Below are positions 40,913 through 50,977 of a stretch of 58,179 nucleotides of DNA, one piece after another. The stretch comes from CAZJLP01 sp964546955 (lineage in GTDB: Bacteria; Verrucomicrobiota; Verrucomicrobiia; Opitutales; Opitutaceae), in NCBI GenBank assembly GCA_964546955.1, contig CAZJLP010000032.1, forward strand, positions 1 to 58,179. Reading direction: 5' to 3'. A model generated the notes under the pieces. It did no database searches. It saw only the letters and a program-made list of their open reading frames with translations, and was not told the origin of the DNA. How positions within the stretch are numbered: position 1 is the first letter of the stretch; each line of letters begins with the position of its first letter. The position numbers and the translations under genes are program-made.

Positions 40913-42150
40913 GAGGGGGAAAGTTTCGAGCCTCGGCCGCCCGGAGCAAGTTCCATCGTAGCGCTGAGCAGGCCCGCCCATAGGCCCGCAGCGCGGTCCA
41001 GCCCGCCCTGGCGTTGCGAGAACTCGAGAGCGGCGCGGCCCTGCTTGGCGCACTCGGATGGATTGCCCGCCAGACCCTTCACCGCAGCGACCATCGCCGC
41101 GACTGCGGTCTTCGTGTGGGCCGTTCCGAAATGTTCCTGTTGGACGAGGCGATGAAGGCCGCTTCCGGCTGCCGCGATTGCAAGGACTGGTCGGCCCACG
41201 GCGGCGATGCCGTAAAGTTTGCTCGGGAAAACCAAAGCCTCGCACCCTTCGCGCACGGTGACTAAGTGGAGATCGCCGGCGGCGAGCGAGGCGGCGAGCC
41301 GATTCCTGGCTTGAGGAGCAAAAAAGCGAACGTTGTCCAGCTTGCGTTGTGCAACCATCGCTTCCAGTCGCGGACGCTGCGCTCCGCCACCCACGATCGA
41401 AAAGGCGACGCCGGGTTCGGACTGGAGTGCTTCCGCCAGGGATGCGATGGCGTCGATCTCGTGGACGCGTCCCAGATTCCCCGAGTACGTGACGATGAAT
41501 CGACCGGAAAGACCCCACTCGGCTCGCACCTGTGCAACCGTCGCGCTTTCGGGAGGCGTGAGACCCGCAGGGGCCCAATTTTCAATGATGCGGATCGTTT
41601 CGGGAGGCACGCCGCGACTCTCCACGAATGCCGCCATTTCCTGGCTGATTGCTACGCATGCGCGTGCTTTGCTCCAGGCGCGATCGCGCGGCGGCCGGAG
41701 AAAGCTCGCGATTCTGCTGCCGGCTACGCTCATGGGCACTTCCGGATAAATATCCTGGATCCAATGCATCAGCTGGACGCCCCTCGCCCTTGTCAGCGAC
41801 GGCATGGTTGTGCCCAGCAGCGGAGGGTCGGTCATCATCACCAGGGTATCGCCGGCTTGGAGAAGGCGGGCCACGGCGCGCCGGGCGGACAGGGAAAAGG
41901 CGAGGAAATCCCGCGCGCGGGCCAGCAATCCCGGATGATTGAGCCGGCGGCACGCGATGCGGTGAATCGCGACCCCATGCCGGGTTTCTTCGAGCGGGAC
42001 AGCGGCAGTTCCCGGGTGACTCGCTACCACATGGACGGCCCAGCCGCGCGCGGCGAGGGCCTCGGCCAAGTCAGTCAGCAATTGAGCCGTGGCGGGCTCG
42101 TCCGGCCAGTAGAAACGATTGACGAATACAATGCGCCCGAGGGGAGTCAC
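40909..42150 (-). CDS. Family 4 glycosyltransferase (WbuB-like)
   Basis: 413 residues from a GTG (VTPLGRIVFVNRFYWPDEPATAQLL) that overlaps the stop of the upstream GT2 gene (GTGA). GT-B fold: an N-terminal domain with LMHWIQDIYPEVP, then the nucleotide-sugar domain with GRFIVTYSGNLGRVHEIDAI and EALVFPSKLYGIAAVGRPVLAI (the E-x7-E type region). WbuB-like enzymes add N-acetylfucosamine or related sugars to lipid-linked intermediates; the exact donor is unknown. The upstream extension of the frame is not conserved. Confidence 0.88.
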   Translation of the reverse strand: MTPLGRIVFVNRFYWPDEPATAQLLTDLAEALAARGWAVHVVASHPGTAAVPLEETRHGVAIHRIACRRLNHPGLLARARDFLAFSLSARRAVARLLQAGDTLVMMTDPPLLGTTMPSLTRARGVQLMHWIQDIYPEVPMSVAGSRIASFLRPPRDRAWSKARACVAISQEMAAFVESRGVPPETIRIIENWAPAGLTPPESATVAQVRAEWGLSGRFIVTYSGNLGRVHEIDAIASLAEALQSEPGVAFSIVGGGAQRPRLEAMVAQRKLDNVRFFAPQARNRLAASLAAGDLHLVTVREGCEALVFPSKLYGIAAVGRPVLAIAAAGSGLHRLVQQEHFGTAHTKTAVAAMVAAVKGLAGNPSECAKQGRAALEFSQRQGGLDRAAGLWAGLLSATMELAPGGRGSKLSPS

Positions 42151-42971
42151 GCGCGGCCTTCCTGCTCGAGGCGTCCGATCTCGGCGGCGACCCACGATTC
42201 GTAGCGAGCCATCAAAACGCAGTACGCCAGTCCGGCTGACCCATCGAGAAAGCCGCGCCGGCCCACGTACTGATAGAGAAAGCGAAGCAATCCTCGCGCG
42301 GGCAGGTGCTGGCTCAAGGATTTCAAGGCGCGCCGCCGTTCAAGAGGATCTGCGCTGGCTAGACTGTTCAGCTTGGAGCCCGGCGAAGGGGAGCGTCGCA
42401 GAAATGCGGCGGCTTCCTGGCGTGCATAGCGGCGATGTTTTTCGAGCAGTTCCGCCTCGCCGTGCGAAGACAGATCGTGAAGGTACGAGTGTCGCAGCTG
42501 GCCCATCCGCATCGATTCGGCTTCGCGCTGGCCGTGGCCCACTTGAACAAAATGGAAACGATCGCGGTGGACGAAGCGCGCTTGGTAGGCAGGGAAGTCC
42601 GTGCAATGAGGTATCCACCGGCCGCGGAAAAGCATTTTCGGCGCGACATGGTATCCGTCCAACATCGCTGCATTCTCTTTGGCGCGTTGCTCGCACTCGG
42701 CGACGAGCGGCGGCGTCATTTGCTCGTCCGCGTCGAGGTGAAAGACCCATTCATGGCGAAAGCCCGCGACCCGGTGGCCGTGGTTGCGCTGCGCGGCAAA
42801 GTTTTCGAAGGGGTTGACGATGACGCGGGCGCCGGCCGAGGTCGCGATCTCACGGGTTCGATCGGTTGATCCCGAATCGAGTACGACGATCTCTCCGGCG
42901 GAAGCGGCGCTGGCGAGGCAAGCCGCCAGGTTGCGCTCCTCGTTCAAGGTGAGAATGACGACGGAAAACAT
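42147..42971 (-). CDS. Family 2 glycosyltransferase (WaaE/KdtX-like)
   Basis: 274 residues. The GT-A fold starts directly (MFSVVILTLNEERNLAACL). VVLDSGSTDRT and the donor/metal motif HLDADEQ (DXD-like) are clear. The order and the AAQRNHG...WVFHLDADE block match LPS core beta-1,4-glucosyltransferase WaaE relatives. It is cytoplasmic or membrane-associated and adds one sugar to the glycolipid. It follows the ligase-like gene by 3 nt. Confidence 0.88.
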   Translation of the reverse strand: MFSVVILTLNEERNLAACLASAASAGEIVVLDSGSTDRTREIATSAGARVIVNPFENFAAQRNHGHRVAGFRHEWVFHLDADEQMTPPLVAECEQRAKENAAMLDGYHVAPKMLFRGRWIPHCTDFPAYQARFVHRDRFHFVQVGHGQREAESMRMGQLRHSYLHDLSSHGEAELLEKHRRYARQEAAAFLRRSPSPGSKLNSLASADPLERRRALKSLSQHLPARGLLRFLYQYVGRRGFLDGSAGLAYCVLMARYESWVAAEIGRLEQEGRA

Positions 42972-42974
42972 CGG

Positions 42975-44375
42975 TTAGGGCGTTCGCTCGCGTTCTTCCA
43001 GCAGCGCCAGTCGTATCGCGCAGAAAAAGCAGAGAAGAAAGGCAAAGGTCACGGCGGGATTGCCGAAGGGAAACTCAATCCCCGCGTAAGCCACGATCGC
43101 TCCACAGCCAGCGAGAAGGTAGAGGCTGAGCACCGGCAGGGGCCGGCGCCGCCGCAGCGCCGCCAAAGGCAGGAGAAGCGCGGCGATCCGCAGCCCAGTT
43201 CCCACCACGCCGACTTCAGCCAGCGATTGGAGCCAATCCGAATGGGCATCCTCAAAATGCACCGGCAGCCGGTCGGCCGGAGATTCGTGCGTGTTATAGA
43301 GCGTGAAAACCGCAGGGTACGAGCCGAGTCCCCAGCCAAACCAGAAACGGTCCTGCGCCATCTTCCAGGTATCGGAATACAGTCGAGCTCGTGAACCCAG
43401 AGTCCCGGCATCGCGTATGGCCGTCCACTGCGCCCGGGTGTCCGCCGCCCTTTCCGCGATAATAGGCTTCGCCAGCCAGAACATCCCAAGGCCCGCGACT
43501 GCGACGGCTAACGCGAGGATGAGTGCCGGGCCGCCGGCGGACCGTCCTATCGCCCTCCGGTGGGCATTGAGGACGCGCAGGGCATGCGCGCATGCCGCGG
43601 CGCCGAGCACGAGCACGAGGGCCGTGGCCGCGCGGGAGCGGCTGAGAGGTGCGGTGGCGGCGAGCAGCCCCGCGGCGATCGCCAGCCCGAAAGCGGGAGA
43701 ATGCCAGAAGTTGCGATATCCGGGTTTGCGCGCGTCGTGAAACACAATGCCGACGAGCAGAGCGAACATCAGCACGGCGAATGCTCCCCAATGATTCTGG
43801 TAAATGAAGGTGGCGAAAAAATTGGGATTGGGCGACGGGATGGTTCCAAAATAGAGGCCAGGCGCGTGGATCAGCGTCTGAAGCGTCCCAAAAATGGCGA
43901 GCGCGAGGGCGTTTGCCCCGGTAACTAACAGCAGCAGGCGCAACAAGCGCCGCTGACGGACGGCCAACACCAAATTGAAACACGGAATGAACAAGGCGTT
44001 TGCGAGCCAGAGGGCTTCCGCCGTGACCTCCGGTCGGGCGGAGGAGGGTAGCGCCGAGACTTGCTGGAGAGGAACGAAGACGGCAGAGCCTTCCACTGTG
44101 GCGGATCGAAAGCTGGGCTGAAAAAGACTGGAGAAAACCAAGAGATCAAAAAGCAGCACGGGCCATAACCAATGAAGCAGCCGAAGGGATCCTTTGCCGC
44201 CGCGCATCCGTTCCCGCACGGCAAGTAGGGTCACAGCCAGACCGGCGGTTCCGAGGACGCAGAGGGTGAAACGGGACCACGGGGCTGCGCCGCCCAGCCC
44301 CCAGGTGGCGAAAATCAGCAGCGTGGCGGCGTGTCCGACCGCAATTTTTTCCAGCGTCAGGTCAGCCGTCCTCAT
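42975..44375 (-). CDS. O-antigen ligase/polymerase-like membrane protein (WaaL/Wzy family)
   Basis: 466 residues with about 11-12 TM segments and a large periplasmic loop near 300-400. The loop carries the O-antigen ligase signature region (WFGWGLGSYPAVFTLYN, HFEDAHSDWLQSLAEVGVVG). The His in AHSDWLQ is the position conserved in WaaL-type ligases. It joins or polymerises undecaprenyl-linked glycans on the periplasmic side. Start and stop overlap or nearly abut the neighbours. Confidence 0.85.
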   Translation of the reverse strand: MRTADLTLEKIAVGHAATLLIFATWGLGGAAPWSRFTLCVLGTAGLAVTLLAVRERMRGGKGSLRLLHWLWPVLLFDLLVFSSLFQPSFRSATVEGSAVFVPLQQVSALPSSARPEVTAEALWLANALFIPCFNLVLAVRQRRLLRLLLLVTGANALALAIFGTLQTLIHAPGLYFGTIPSPNPNFFATFIYQNHWGAFAVLMFALLVGIVFHDARKPGYRNFWHSPAFGLAIAAGLLAATAPLSRSRAATALVLVLGAAACAHALRVLNAHRRAIGRSAGGPALILALAVAVAGLGMFWLAKPIIAERAADTRAQWTAIRDAGTLGSRARLYSDTWKMAQDRFWFGWGLGSYPAVFTLYNTHESPADRLPVHFEDAHSDWLQSLAEVGVVGTGLRIAALLLPLAALRRRRPLPVLSLYLLAGCGAIVAYAGIEFPFGNPAVTFAFLLCFFCAIRLALLEERERTP

Positions 44376-45553
44376 GTTGAAGCCGTCGAGCTGATCGCCG
44401 CGAGGAGGCCATCGGTGGTTTGAGCGAAGGTGTAGCGGCCAATCCGCTCGGCTACGGCGGTCCGCAATTGCTTGCGATCGCCACCCAGGGCCGCGAGGGC
44501 TTCGGCCAGTTTAGGTGCCAGTGTAGTCGGACGGTCGGCCGCGAAGACCCAGCCAGTCTGCCCATCGTCGACCAAATCCCGCTGGCAGCCCACCTGATCG
44601 CTCACGAGGCAGGGAACCCCCATGTGCATGGCTTCGTTCACCGACAGCCCCCAAGTCTCATAGTAGCCGCGTGAAGGCAGTACCAACAGGTCCGCCAGCA
44701 GGTAACGCACTGGCATTTCGCTTTGATTGGCGAAAGGCATAAACCGGATCGAAAGGTGGGCCGCAGTGGCGGCCGCGGTTTGCAACGCCGTCTTCTCCGG
44801 ACCGTCGCCAACGAAGCAGAGGGTCGCATTGGGCGGGGAAAGCGAGACGAATGCTTCGAGCAAGGCGCCGGGCTGCTTCGATGGAATGAGTTTTCCCGCA
44901 AAGAGGATAACCCGATGCTCGAGCGGTATGCCGAGCGAGGCCTTGAGGGCGGAAGCGGCTTCCTGAACATCCGGGCGGGATGGATCGAACAGCGATTCGT
45001 CTACCGAATGCGGTGAGAAAAAGAGCTTGTGGTCGGGCACCTTCAGAGCGCGAAAGTAGTCGCGGTTGGCCTGGCCCACGTACGTGAAAGCGCTAAATTG
45101 ACGGTATAGAAACGACAGGAGCCAACGAGAAAACCCCCGTCGGCGACCGCGTCCCAGAAGGTGGGAATCCCCCCGAAAAATGAGGGGGATGCGCTTGCGA
45201 CGCGCCCAGGCGATGAGCTTCAGATGCGTGTGGTATTTGTAGCCGAACAGGAGAATCGCGGTGGGTTTCCAGGCGGCCAGTCGTCGAGGCAGTTCCGGAT
45301 TGCGCAGGCCGCTAAAACGAAGCGTATCGGGAACCGAGGCGGTGTTGGGAACCATCTCCCATTCGTAACCGCTGGTAAGATCGACGTCCCAGGCGAACGT
45401 GGTCTCGAATTTCGCGTCGCGGGCGGGTTTGAGGCCGAAGTCGGAAAGATAGAACACGCGAAAGGCCAGCGCGTGGTGCGCTTTTATCCAGCGAAACCAC
45501 GGGCTGTAGTATTGGATCGGGTGCGAAAGGACGATCGCGAGGCGGTGCTCCAT
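44372..45553 (-). CDS. Family 4 glycosyltransferase
   Basis: 393 residues, GT-B fold. It starts MEHRLAIVLSHPIQYYSPWFRWI, typical of a GT4 group that begins with HPIQYYSP. The C-terminal Rossmann domain has RVILFAGKLIPSKQPGALLEAF and LVLPSRGYYETWGLSVNEAM (donor-binding E-x7-E). It adds a sugar to the growing O-chain. ATGA overlap with the ligase-like gene downstream. Donor and linkage are unknown. Confidence 0.87.
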   Translation of the reverse strand: MEHRLAIVLSHPIQYYSPWFRWIKAHHALAFRVFYLSDFGLKPARDAKFETTFAWDVDLTSGYEWEMVPNTASVPDTLRFSGLRNPELPRRLAAWKPTAILLFGYKYHTHLKLIAWARRKRIPLIFRGDSHLLGRGRRRGFSRWLLSFLYRQFSAFTYVGQANRDYFRALKVPDHKLFFSPHSVDESLFDPSRPDVQEAASALKASLGIPLEHRVILFAGKLIPSKQPGALLEAFVSLSPPNATLCFVGDGPEKTALQTAAATAAHLSIRFMPFANQSEMPVRYLLADLLVLPSRGYYETWGLSVNEAMHMGVPCLVSDQVGCQRDLVDDGQTGWVFAADRPTTLAPKLAEALAALGGDRKQLRTAVAERIGRYTFAQTTDGLLAAISSTAST

Positions 45554-45556
45554 GGT

Positions 45557-47023
45557 TCAAAAGATGCGCCGGAGCAGAAAGGGGATGCCGAGCACCGCCA
45601 TGCAGGCTTGATAAAAGGAGGAGAGCCAGATGCTGAGGGTGAACTCTACTTGGAAACTCCAGGCCAGGAGGATGACGAGCAGGAGGCCTCCGTAGGAGAA
45701 GATCGGCGCGTCGACGGCCCAACATTGCAGTTTCTTGACGACAAACGCAAAAGCAGCGGCGAGGCAGCATACGCCGATAAAACCGAAATTCGCGTACGCT
45801 TCCGGTAATAGACCAAAGCCGATCGACGTGCGTTGGGTGTCTTCCTCCGTCTGCAGTCCGTAGTAGACTGACAGTCGGGAGGTGCTCACCTGACTGAGAG
45901 GTTTGTCCGGCCAGAGGATGCGCGGCACAAACTGCGCCGGCACATCCCGGTAGGTTTCTCCGTCCAAATAGGGGTCGCGGTCGGGCGTCGAGCTGACAAC
46001 CAGACAGAGAATATGAAAGAGCGACGTGCGATCGATGAGTTTGCCCGTGATCTTCGCGCGCTTGTTCTCCGTATCCTCGCTGAAAAGACCCAGCTGAAAC
46101 CATTCGGCGTAGAACGCCGGCAGTTCGAGGAAGGAGGGGCGGGGATTCTGCGATTCCCAATACTTTTCGCGCATCTTGTCCTTTCCGTTGTGGAGGACGG
46201 CGATGACCGTCACGGCCACGAGGCAGCTGACCAGCGGCACACGGTGCCCGGAGGAGGCATAGCCGACCAACGCGAGCAACAGCAACGAAACCGCGCCGAC
46301 CAGGAAAAGCGTCGACATCATGCCGATGCATTGGATCACCAGATTCGTCACGAAGAATATCGTCTCACCGTTGGACAGTTCGCGGGCTCCGAGACGCCTC
46401 GCGGTGATAAACGTCGCGATTGTGCCGATGCCGAAAAAGACGGCGCGCAGGACGCTGTTGATCGAACTGGGAATCAGGTCCGTGAAATTACTCAGGAGCA
46501 CGTACACCGTGTTTAGCACGAGCGCGTGACCTACCCACCGGGTCACATCGCCCGAGATGACTTCTTCCCGCCAGAAGCGCGAGAGAGAGGCGTTCGCGCG
46601 GGTCATTTCATAAACGGCGATGGCGACGCCCTGAAAAAGTACGACCGTGAGGGCGGCCCGTGTGATGTTTTCGTCCGAGTATCGGATCAATTCCTTGTGT
46701 CCGTTCAGAAGGGGAAAAGCATAGATATTGGCGCAGGTGAGGAGGAATACCTCAAAAATCGGCAGCGAGGCCTGGGCCTTCGCGATCCATCGCAGCGATG
46801 GGAAAAAGGCCAGGAAGATCATGAACATCCCCAGGTAAAGGTGTTCCGTGGTCCGCGGGACGGAAGTCCAGTAAAAGTACACCTCGACCGAAATCAGCGC
46901 GATCACCGCTAGGCGGAGAATCGGCGAAGTCCAAGGCGCCGGGCTCGGGGAGCCCGCCTCCCGCATCGGGGAGGATTCGACGCCGCCGGGCGGCAGGTCT
47001 CTCTCAGGTGGATTCGAAGACAC
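45557..47023 (-). CDS. O-antigen polymerase-like polytopic membrane protein
   Basis: 488 residues from a GTG that overlaps the upstream glycosyltransferase by 20 nt; an ATG at 46966 is an alternative. About 10-12 TM segments with long extracytoplasmic loops (about 265-350), including the SSTPDRDPYLDGETYRDVP and RILWPDKP segments that recur in exopolysaccharide polymerases (Wzy/EpsG-like). No catalytic residues can be assigned with certainty. It is the second polymerase/ligase candidate in the cluster. Confidence 0.75.
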   Translation of the reverse strand: MSSNPPERDLPPGGVESSPMREAGSPSPAPWTSPILRLAVIALISVEVYFYWTSVPRTTEHLYLGMFMIFLAFFPSLRWIAKAQASLPIFEVFLLTCANIYAFPLLNGHKELIRYSDENITRAALTVVLFQGVAIAVYEMTRANASLSRFWREEVISGDVTRWVGHALVLNTVYVLLSNFTDLIPSSINSVLRAVFFGIGTIATFITARRLGARELSNGETIFFVTNLVIQCIGMMSTLFLVGAVSLLLLALVGYASSGHRVPLVSCLVAVTVIAVLHNGKDKMREKYWESQNPRPSFLELPAFYAEWFQLGLFSEDTENKRAKITGKLIDRTSLFHILCLVVSSTPDRDPYLDGETYRDVPAQFVPRILWPDKPLSQVSTSRLSVYYGLQTEEDTQRTSIGFGLLPEAYANFGFIGVCCLAAAFAFVVKKLQCWAVDAPIFSYGGLLLVILLAWSFQVEFTLSIWLSSFYQACMAVLGIPFLLRRIF

Positions 47024-48344
47024 GGTCGAACAGGGCGCATTGTCGCGCGGTCAGAGACTCAGCCAGGTATTCCTCATGGAAAAGCGCATCGTTGCGGCGG
47101 GGGAGACAGGTGGAGGGAAATCCGTCCGCCGCCGCGGCAAAAAATGCGCCCAGTTGTGCGCAGGGCGTCTCGTTGCTTTTGGTCGGATCGAACGCCACGA
47201 GTTCGGCGCAAGACAGCTCACGCAGATGCTGCTCCAGCATGCTGCCTGAATACACCACCGCGAGAATGGGTCTGCCGCTCAGGTAGTAGGGATAGAGTTT
47301 CGACGGAGAGTAGGCCGGATCGGGCGAGCCGATCAGCAGCAAAGCATCGGCGCCGGCCTGCACCTTCATCGCTTCGAGATGACCGAGGCGATCCGTGACT
47401 TCGTGCACATGCCTTTCGACGCCGAAACGCTCAGCGATCGGCAGAATGGAAGGAGTGGCCCGGTCGCGGGGCGCATAGCTGGTGCCTAGGAATTCGAAGC
47501 GGATGCGGTCGGCTTCATGGGGGCAGCGGTCACAGTAACGCCGGAATGCCTCGAACAGAAGCTCGACCGCCGCCGGCACGATGGCGACTCCGGTGTAGAC
47601 AAAACGAATGAGCGGCTTTTTGCCCGCTTCGGCGGCGGGCCGCGGAGTCTCGGGGAGCGCCTCGGCGGCGGTCAGGTCGGTTCGGCTCGCGCCGAAACGA
47701 ATGGCTGAGGACGGAATGTGCCTAAACCACGGGTACCTCGCGTGCAGGATGTCGAGATAAGCCGGGGAAACGGTCATCAATGCGCTCATGCGTCGAAAGA
47801 CCCACGGTTCCAACAGCCGGGCCTGCAAGCAAGCCACTCGATATTTCCAGCCCCCTGGAGCTCCCGGGGGTGGCGTTCCAGCGACGTGGTCGCGACGCCA
47901 CGGGTCTTGCAGGTCGATCACGTAAGGCACACCGAGCCATGACCGCCAGAGCGGGCCTAGCGTGAACGTGATAAACTGGGAACTGGAGAATACGACCAGG
48001 TCGATCTTCTCCCGGCGGATCAGAGAGGCTCCAAGGCGGAAGAGCGGCAACCACGCCCGAAGCCCGAGGTTGCCAATTCCAAATCGACGGGACCTCGCGA
48101 GAGGCCATGCCCCGCAGAAGTGAATCGGCACGTCGGATGGGACCGTGGCGACCAGCGGCTCTTCGCGGGGTCCGCCATGGGTAACGGGATCGACGGCAAG
48201 GACGACCGGATCCCATCCATTCTGCCGATAATACGGGAGACTCATTCGCACCCGCTGCATGTCGGGTGCGTTGATGGGCGGAAACGAAGGGGTGACGACG
48301 AGCAAGCGTCGCTTCTTGGCCGAAGGTGCGCTCGGGGCGGTCAC
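47004..48344 (-). CDS. Family 4-type glycosyltransferase
   Basis: 446 residues from a GTG at 48344 (VTAPSAPSAKKRRLLVVTPSFPP) that overlaps the previous stop (GTGA). The N-terminal GT-B domain has PPINAPDMQRVRMSLPYYRQNGW and LVVFSSSQFITFTLGPLWR...VIDLQDPW. The C-terminal domain has RFVYTGVAIVPAAVELLFEAF and DALLLIGSPDPAYSPSKLYPYYLSGRP, the equivalent of the donor-binding loop. Acceptor and donor are unknown. Confidence 0.82.
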   Translation of the reverse strand: MTAPSAPSAKKRRLLVVTPSFPPINAPDMQRVRMSLPYYRQNGWDPVVLAVDPVTHGGPREEPLVATVPSDVPIHFCGAWPLARSRRFGIGNLGLRAWLPLFRLGASLIRREKIDLVVFSSSQFITFTLGPLWRSWLGVPYVIDLQDPWRRDHVAGTPPPGAPGGWKYRVACLQARLLEPWVFRRMSALMTVSPAYLDILHARYPWFRHIPSSAIRFGASRTDLTAAEALPETPRPAAEAGKKPLIRFVYTGVAIVPAAVELLFEAFRRYCDRCPHEADRIRFEFLGTSYAPRDRATPSILPIAERFGVERHVHEVTDRLGHLEAMKVQAGADALLLIGSPDPAYSPSKLYPYYLSGRPILAVVYSGSMLEQHLRELSCAELVAFDPTKSNETPCAQLGAFFAAAADGFPSTCLPRRNDALFHEEYLAESLTARQCALFDRVFEST

Positions 48345-49606
48345 GCGTGGCTTGAAACAGGCTGCGTAGTTGCGCCGATCGCCGCGAGGAGATTGGCCTG
48401 CTCCACCTCCCAATTGTAGCGGGTCTGTCCCAGACGCCAGGCTGCAGTGCGCGCGGCGGCCCGCCGTTCCGGCGAAGCGAAATAGGAGTCCAAGGCAGCC
48501 GCGGTTTCGCGAGGAGCGTTCAGGTCGAGCAAGAGAGCCGCGGGCCCGAGGTCGGTTGCGAGTGCCCGCTGGGCGCGGGTAGGCGTCAATCCGACGGGCA
48601 CCCCGGCCAGGAGATAGGTGAATATTTTATTGGTGAGGCAGATATCTCGATTGGGTGGTTTGGTCTGTTCCAGCGACAAACCCAGGTCATATTCGGCCGC
48701 CAGCCGGACCATCTCAGTCGGGGAGTCCAGCGGATGCACGGTGATCGACCCGCGGTGCCCTGTATTCCTTGCGTGAATGCGAAACATTTCCACGACGCCC
48801 GAGGCGGGCAGTCCGCGCAGGTGGAGTTCGGTCGGAGTCTTCATCGCCGACAACACGGCAATCACCTCTTCGAGCCCGCGGCCGCGACCGATAGTTTGAG
48901 AAAACCAGTAGAGCCGGACGGGCCGGTCGGCCTCCGTGGAAATCGCGACTGGTTCTTTCGGTGCAGAGGAAAGGGGAAAGGTGTTGAGCACGGTCACCGG
49001 GCATTTGATACCGTATCTTTCGGAGTAGGCGGCGGCGATGAGCGGCGAAGCCGCGGTGACGTGAACGCAGGCGGGCATCAGCGTGCTTTCCACGGTGCGG
49101 ATCGGTCGGCTCACCGCTGGGTCGTTCTGCGACGTCTCCGTTTCGTCGGGATGAAAATCCTCGGCATCGAAGGCGAACGCCGCGTTCGTTCTTCGCGCGG
49201 CCGCCGCCGCTGCCGCCAGACCGGCTACGGTATGGCCGATATACAGATCGGCTTTCACCCGCGCGGCCGCCCGCGCCAGAAGACTCGTGGCGGGGTGGCA
49301 GGCGCGGGAGGCGTGTCTCAGCGTTAAATTTTCGGTCCGGGCTATGGCGTTGCGCGCAAGGCGATGCCGCACCTTCGCCAAAAGCACGCGCGGGCCGGTC
49401 ATATAGTAAACCAACGTGCGATCCCACTCGGCGCGGGAATAGATTTCTTCGTCGAAGCGATCGATCGGTGGGAAGTACCAACCCGCGACGACATGGACGT
49501 GGTGCCCCGCCGCGTGGAGCGCGTCGGCCTCCTTGGCCACGCGCGGATTCGCCGAGATATGGCTGGGCGAAACAAGGCAAATGCGTCGTTGGGCGGGCAC
49601 GGGCAA
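48341..49606 (-). CDS. Family 4 glycosyltransferase
   Basis: 421 residues (MPVPAQRRICLVSPSHISANPRVAKEADAL). GT-B fold with an N-terminal VKADLYIGHTVAGLAAAAAA segment and C-terminal RLYWFSQTIGRGRGLEEVI, EYDLGLSLEQTKPPNRDICLTNKIFTYLLAGVPV (donor loop). Upstream, 102 nt separate it from the next glycosyltransferase gene, the longest gap within the operon. It holds a small GCCGGAA-loop hairpin (CCGCT/AGCGG) and nothing else I can name. Confidence 0.84.
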   Translation of the reverse strand: MPVPAQRRICLVSPSHISANPRVAKEADALHAAGHHVHVVAGWYFPPIDRFDEEIYSRAEWDRTLVYYMTGPRVLLAKVRHRLARNAIARTENLTLRHASRACHPATSLLARAAARVKADLYIGHTVAGLAAAAAAARRTNAAFAFDAEDFHPDETETSQNDPAVSRPIRTVESTLMPACVHVTAASPLIAAAYSERYGIKCPVTVLNTFPLSSAPKEPVAISTEADRPVRLYWFSQTIGRGRGLEEVIAVLSAMKTPTELHLRGLPASGVVEMFRIHARNTGHRGSITVHPLDSPTEMVRLAAEYDLGLSLEQTKPPNRDICLTNKIFTYLLAGVPVGLTPTRAQRALATDLGPAALLLDLNAPRETAAALDSYFASPERRAAARTAAWRLGQTRYNWEVEQANLLAAIGATTQPVSSHA

Positions 49607-49708
49607 TTGAGCACTGACAAAACCGGGGTCACTCCTGTCGCTGCACGCGGCGAAATTACCGCTGCCGGAAGCGGCTTCGCAAGCACATAGGAATTGGCGA
49701 GAGCATCA

Positions 49709-50977
49709 TCATGCGGCGGGGAAAAGACGGGCCTGTTCGAGGAGTTTGGCGAGACCGCGGCGGTAGTCCGCCCATTGCCAGCTCGCGGCGGTCGCCGCGG
49801 CGGCGGTGCGCATGGCTCGAAGCTCCGCTCGATGGGAAAGACACCATTCGATTGCTTCGACCAGTGCGGCGGTTTCGCCGGCCCGGATCAACAATCCATT
49901 CTCCCGGGGCTTCAGGAGATCGGCCGCACCCGCGCAGTCGGTGGTGATCACGGGCAGGCCGCGCGACCATGCTTCGGTCGCGACCATGCCGAACCCGTCG
50001 CACAAGGTGGGAAAGAGCAGGGCGTCGCTTCGATCGAATTCGGTCAGCAAATCCGCTCTCGGAATTGAACCGCAGAATTCCACTCCGGCCGGTACGGGGT
50101 TCATCACGGCGGGGGGAAGCTGAGAAGAACCGTAAATGCGAAGACGGACGTGCCGGCCAAATTGGCCGCGGCGCCATGCGTCGAGGAGGTAGTGCGCGCC
50201 TTTGCGCACGCTGAACGTGCCGGCCCAGATCAAGTCGAGGGAGCGGTCCGAGGGAGTGCCTCCCGAGATTGCGGCCGAAGGGTCGAGGGCAGGAGGGGCT
50301 CCGAGCGGAAGCACCTTCACTTTTTCAACGCTGAAGCCCGCGCTGCCGTAGCTGTTCCGGGTGAACTGCGAGGCCGCGACGATCACATCGGCCAGTTCCC
50401 ATTCTTGGGCCCTGCGTTCGGCGCGTTCGCGCTGCTTGGCCGCGAGACGTTTTTGATACGGCGTTTTCAGCGCGGGAAATTTATTCATCTCGCGCTCGAG
50501 CAGGCTCTGCACGAAACGCGGATCCGGCGCCGGCATCTCGTAGCCGATCCGTGCTCCCAGCTCCCGCGCCCGCCGAAAGGTTGCAAGCGAACCGTATTCA
50601 AATCCGTACACCCCGGTGAGACCCGGCCGCAGGGAAGCTGCCGCTTTTCGATCGAACGCAAGTTCGGTTCGCTCCCAAAGCGCATCGCTCAAACGTTGAT
50701 CGCGATCGAGCCGCGCCACGGCGATCCGCAGCAATTCACTCCAGGGATGCCCTTCGACCAAGCCGATTGGAATCTCCGTGACGGCGCGTTTTGAAAATTC
50801 CCTTCGCATGTCGAGTCGGAGCAGTCCGCCCACCGCGGTCAGTATCTTCTGTCGCAGCGAAGTAGGTGCATCGTGAATGCTCGTCACGAAGCGCTCGAGC
50901 TGCCCGGCCTCATACAGCGTGCGCGCCGCTTGCTGGACATGCGGTGCGACCATCGAGTGGAAAACCACGACGCTCAT
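49709..50977 (-). CDS. Family 4 glycosyltransferase
   Basis: 422 residues (MSVVVFHSMVAPHVQQAARTLYEAGQL). The C-terminal domain shows the complete GT4 pattern: LDLIWAGTFSVRKGAHYLLDAW, VEFCGSIPRADLLTEFDRSDALLFPTLCDGFGMVATEAWSRGLPVITT, with the E-x7-E glutamates in the last block. The N-terminal half (GVYGFEYGSLATFRRARELGA) is the acceptor domain. ATGA overlap with the upstream gene. Confidence 0.87.
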   Translation of the reverse strand: MSVVVFHSMVAPHVQQAARTLYEAGQLERFVTSIHDAPTSLRQKILTAVGGLLRLDMRREFSKRAVTEIPIGLVEGHPWSELLRIAVARLDRDQRLSDALWERTELAFDRKAAASLRPGLTGVYGFEYGSLATFRRARELGARIGYEMPAPDPRFVQSLLEREMNKFPALKTPYQKRLAAKQRERAERRAQEWELADVIVAASQFTRNSYGSAGFSVEKVKVLPLGAPPALDPSAAISGGTPSDRSLDLIWAGTFSVRKGAHYLLDAWRRGQFGRHVRLRIYGSSQLPPAVMNPVPAGVEFCGSIPRADLLTEFDRSDALLFPTLCDGFGMVATEAWSRGLPVITTDCAGAADLLKPRENGLLIRAGETAALVEAIEWCLSHRAELRAMRTAAAATAASWQWADYRRGLAKLLEQARLFPAA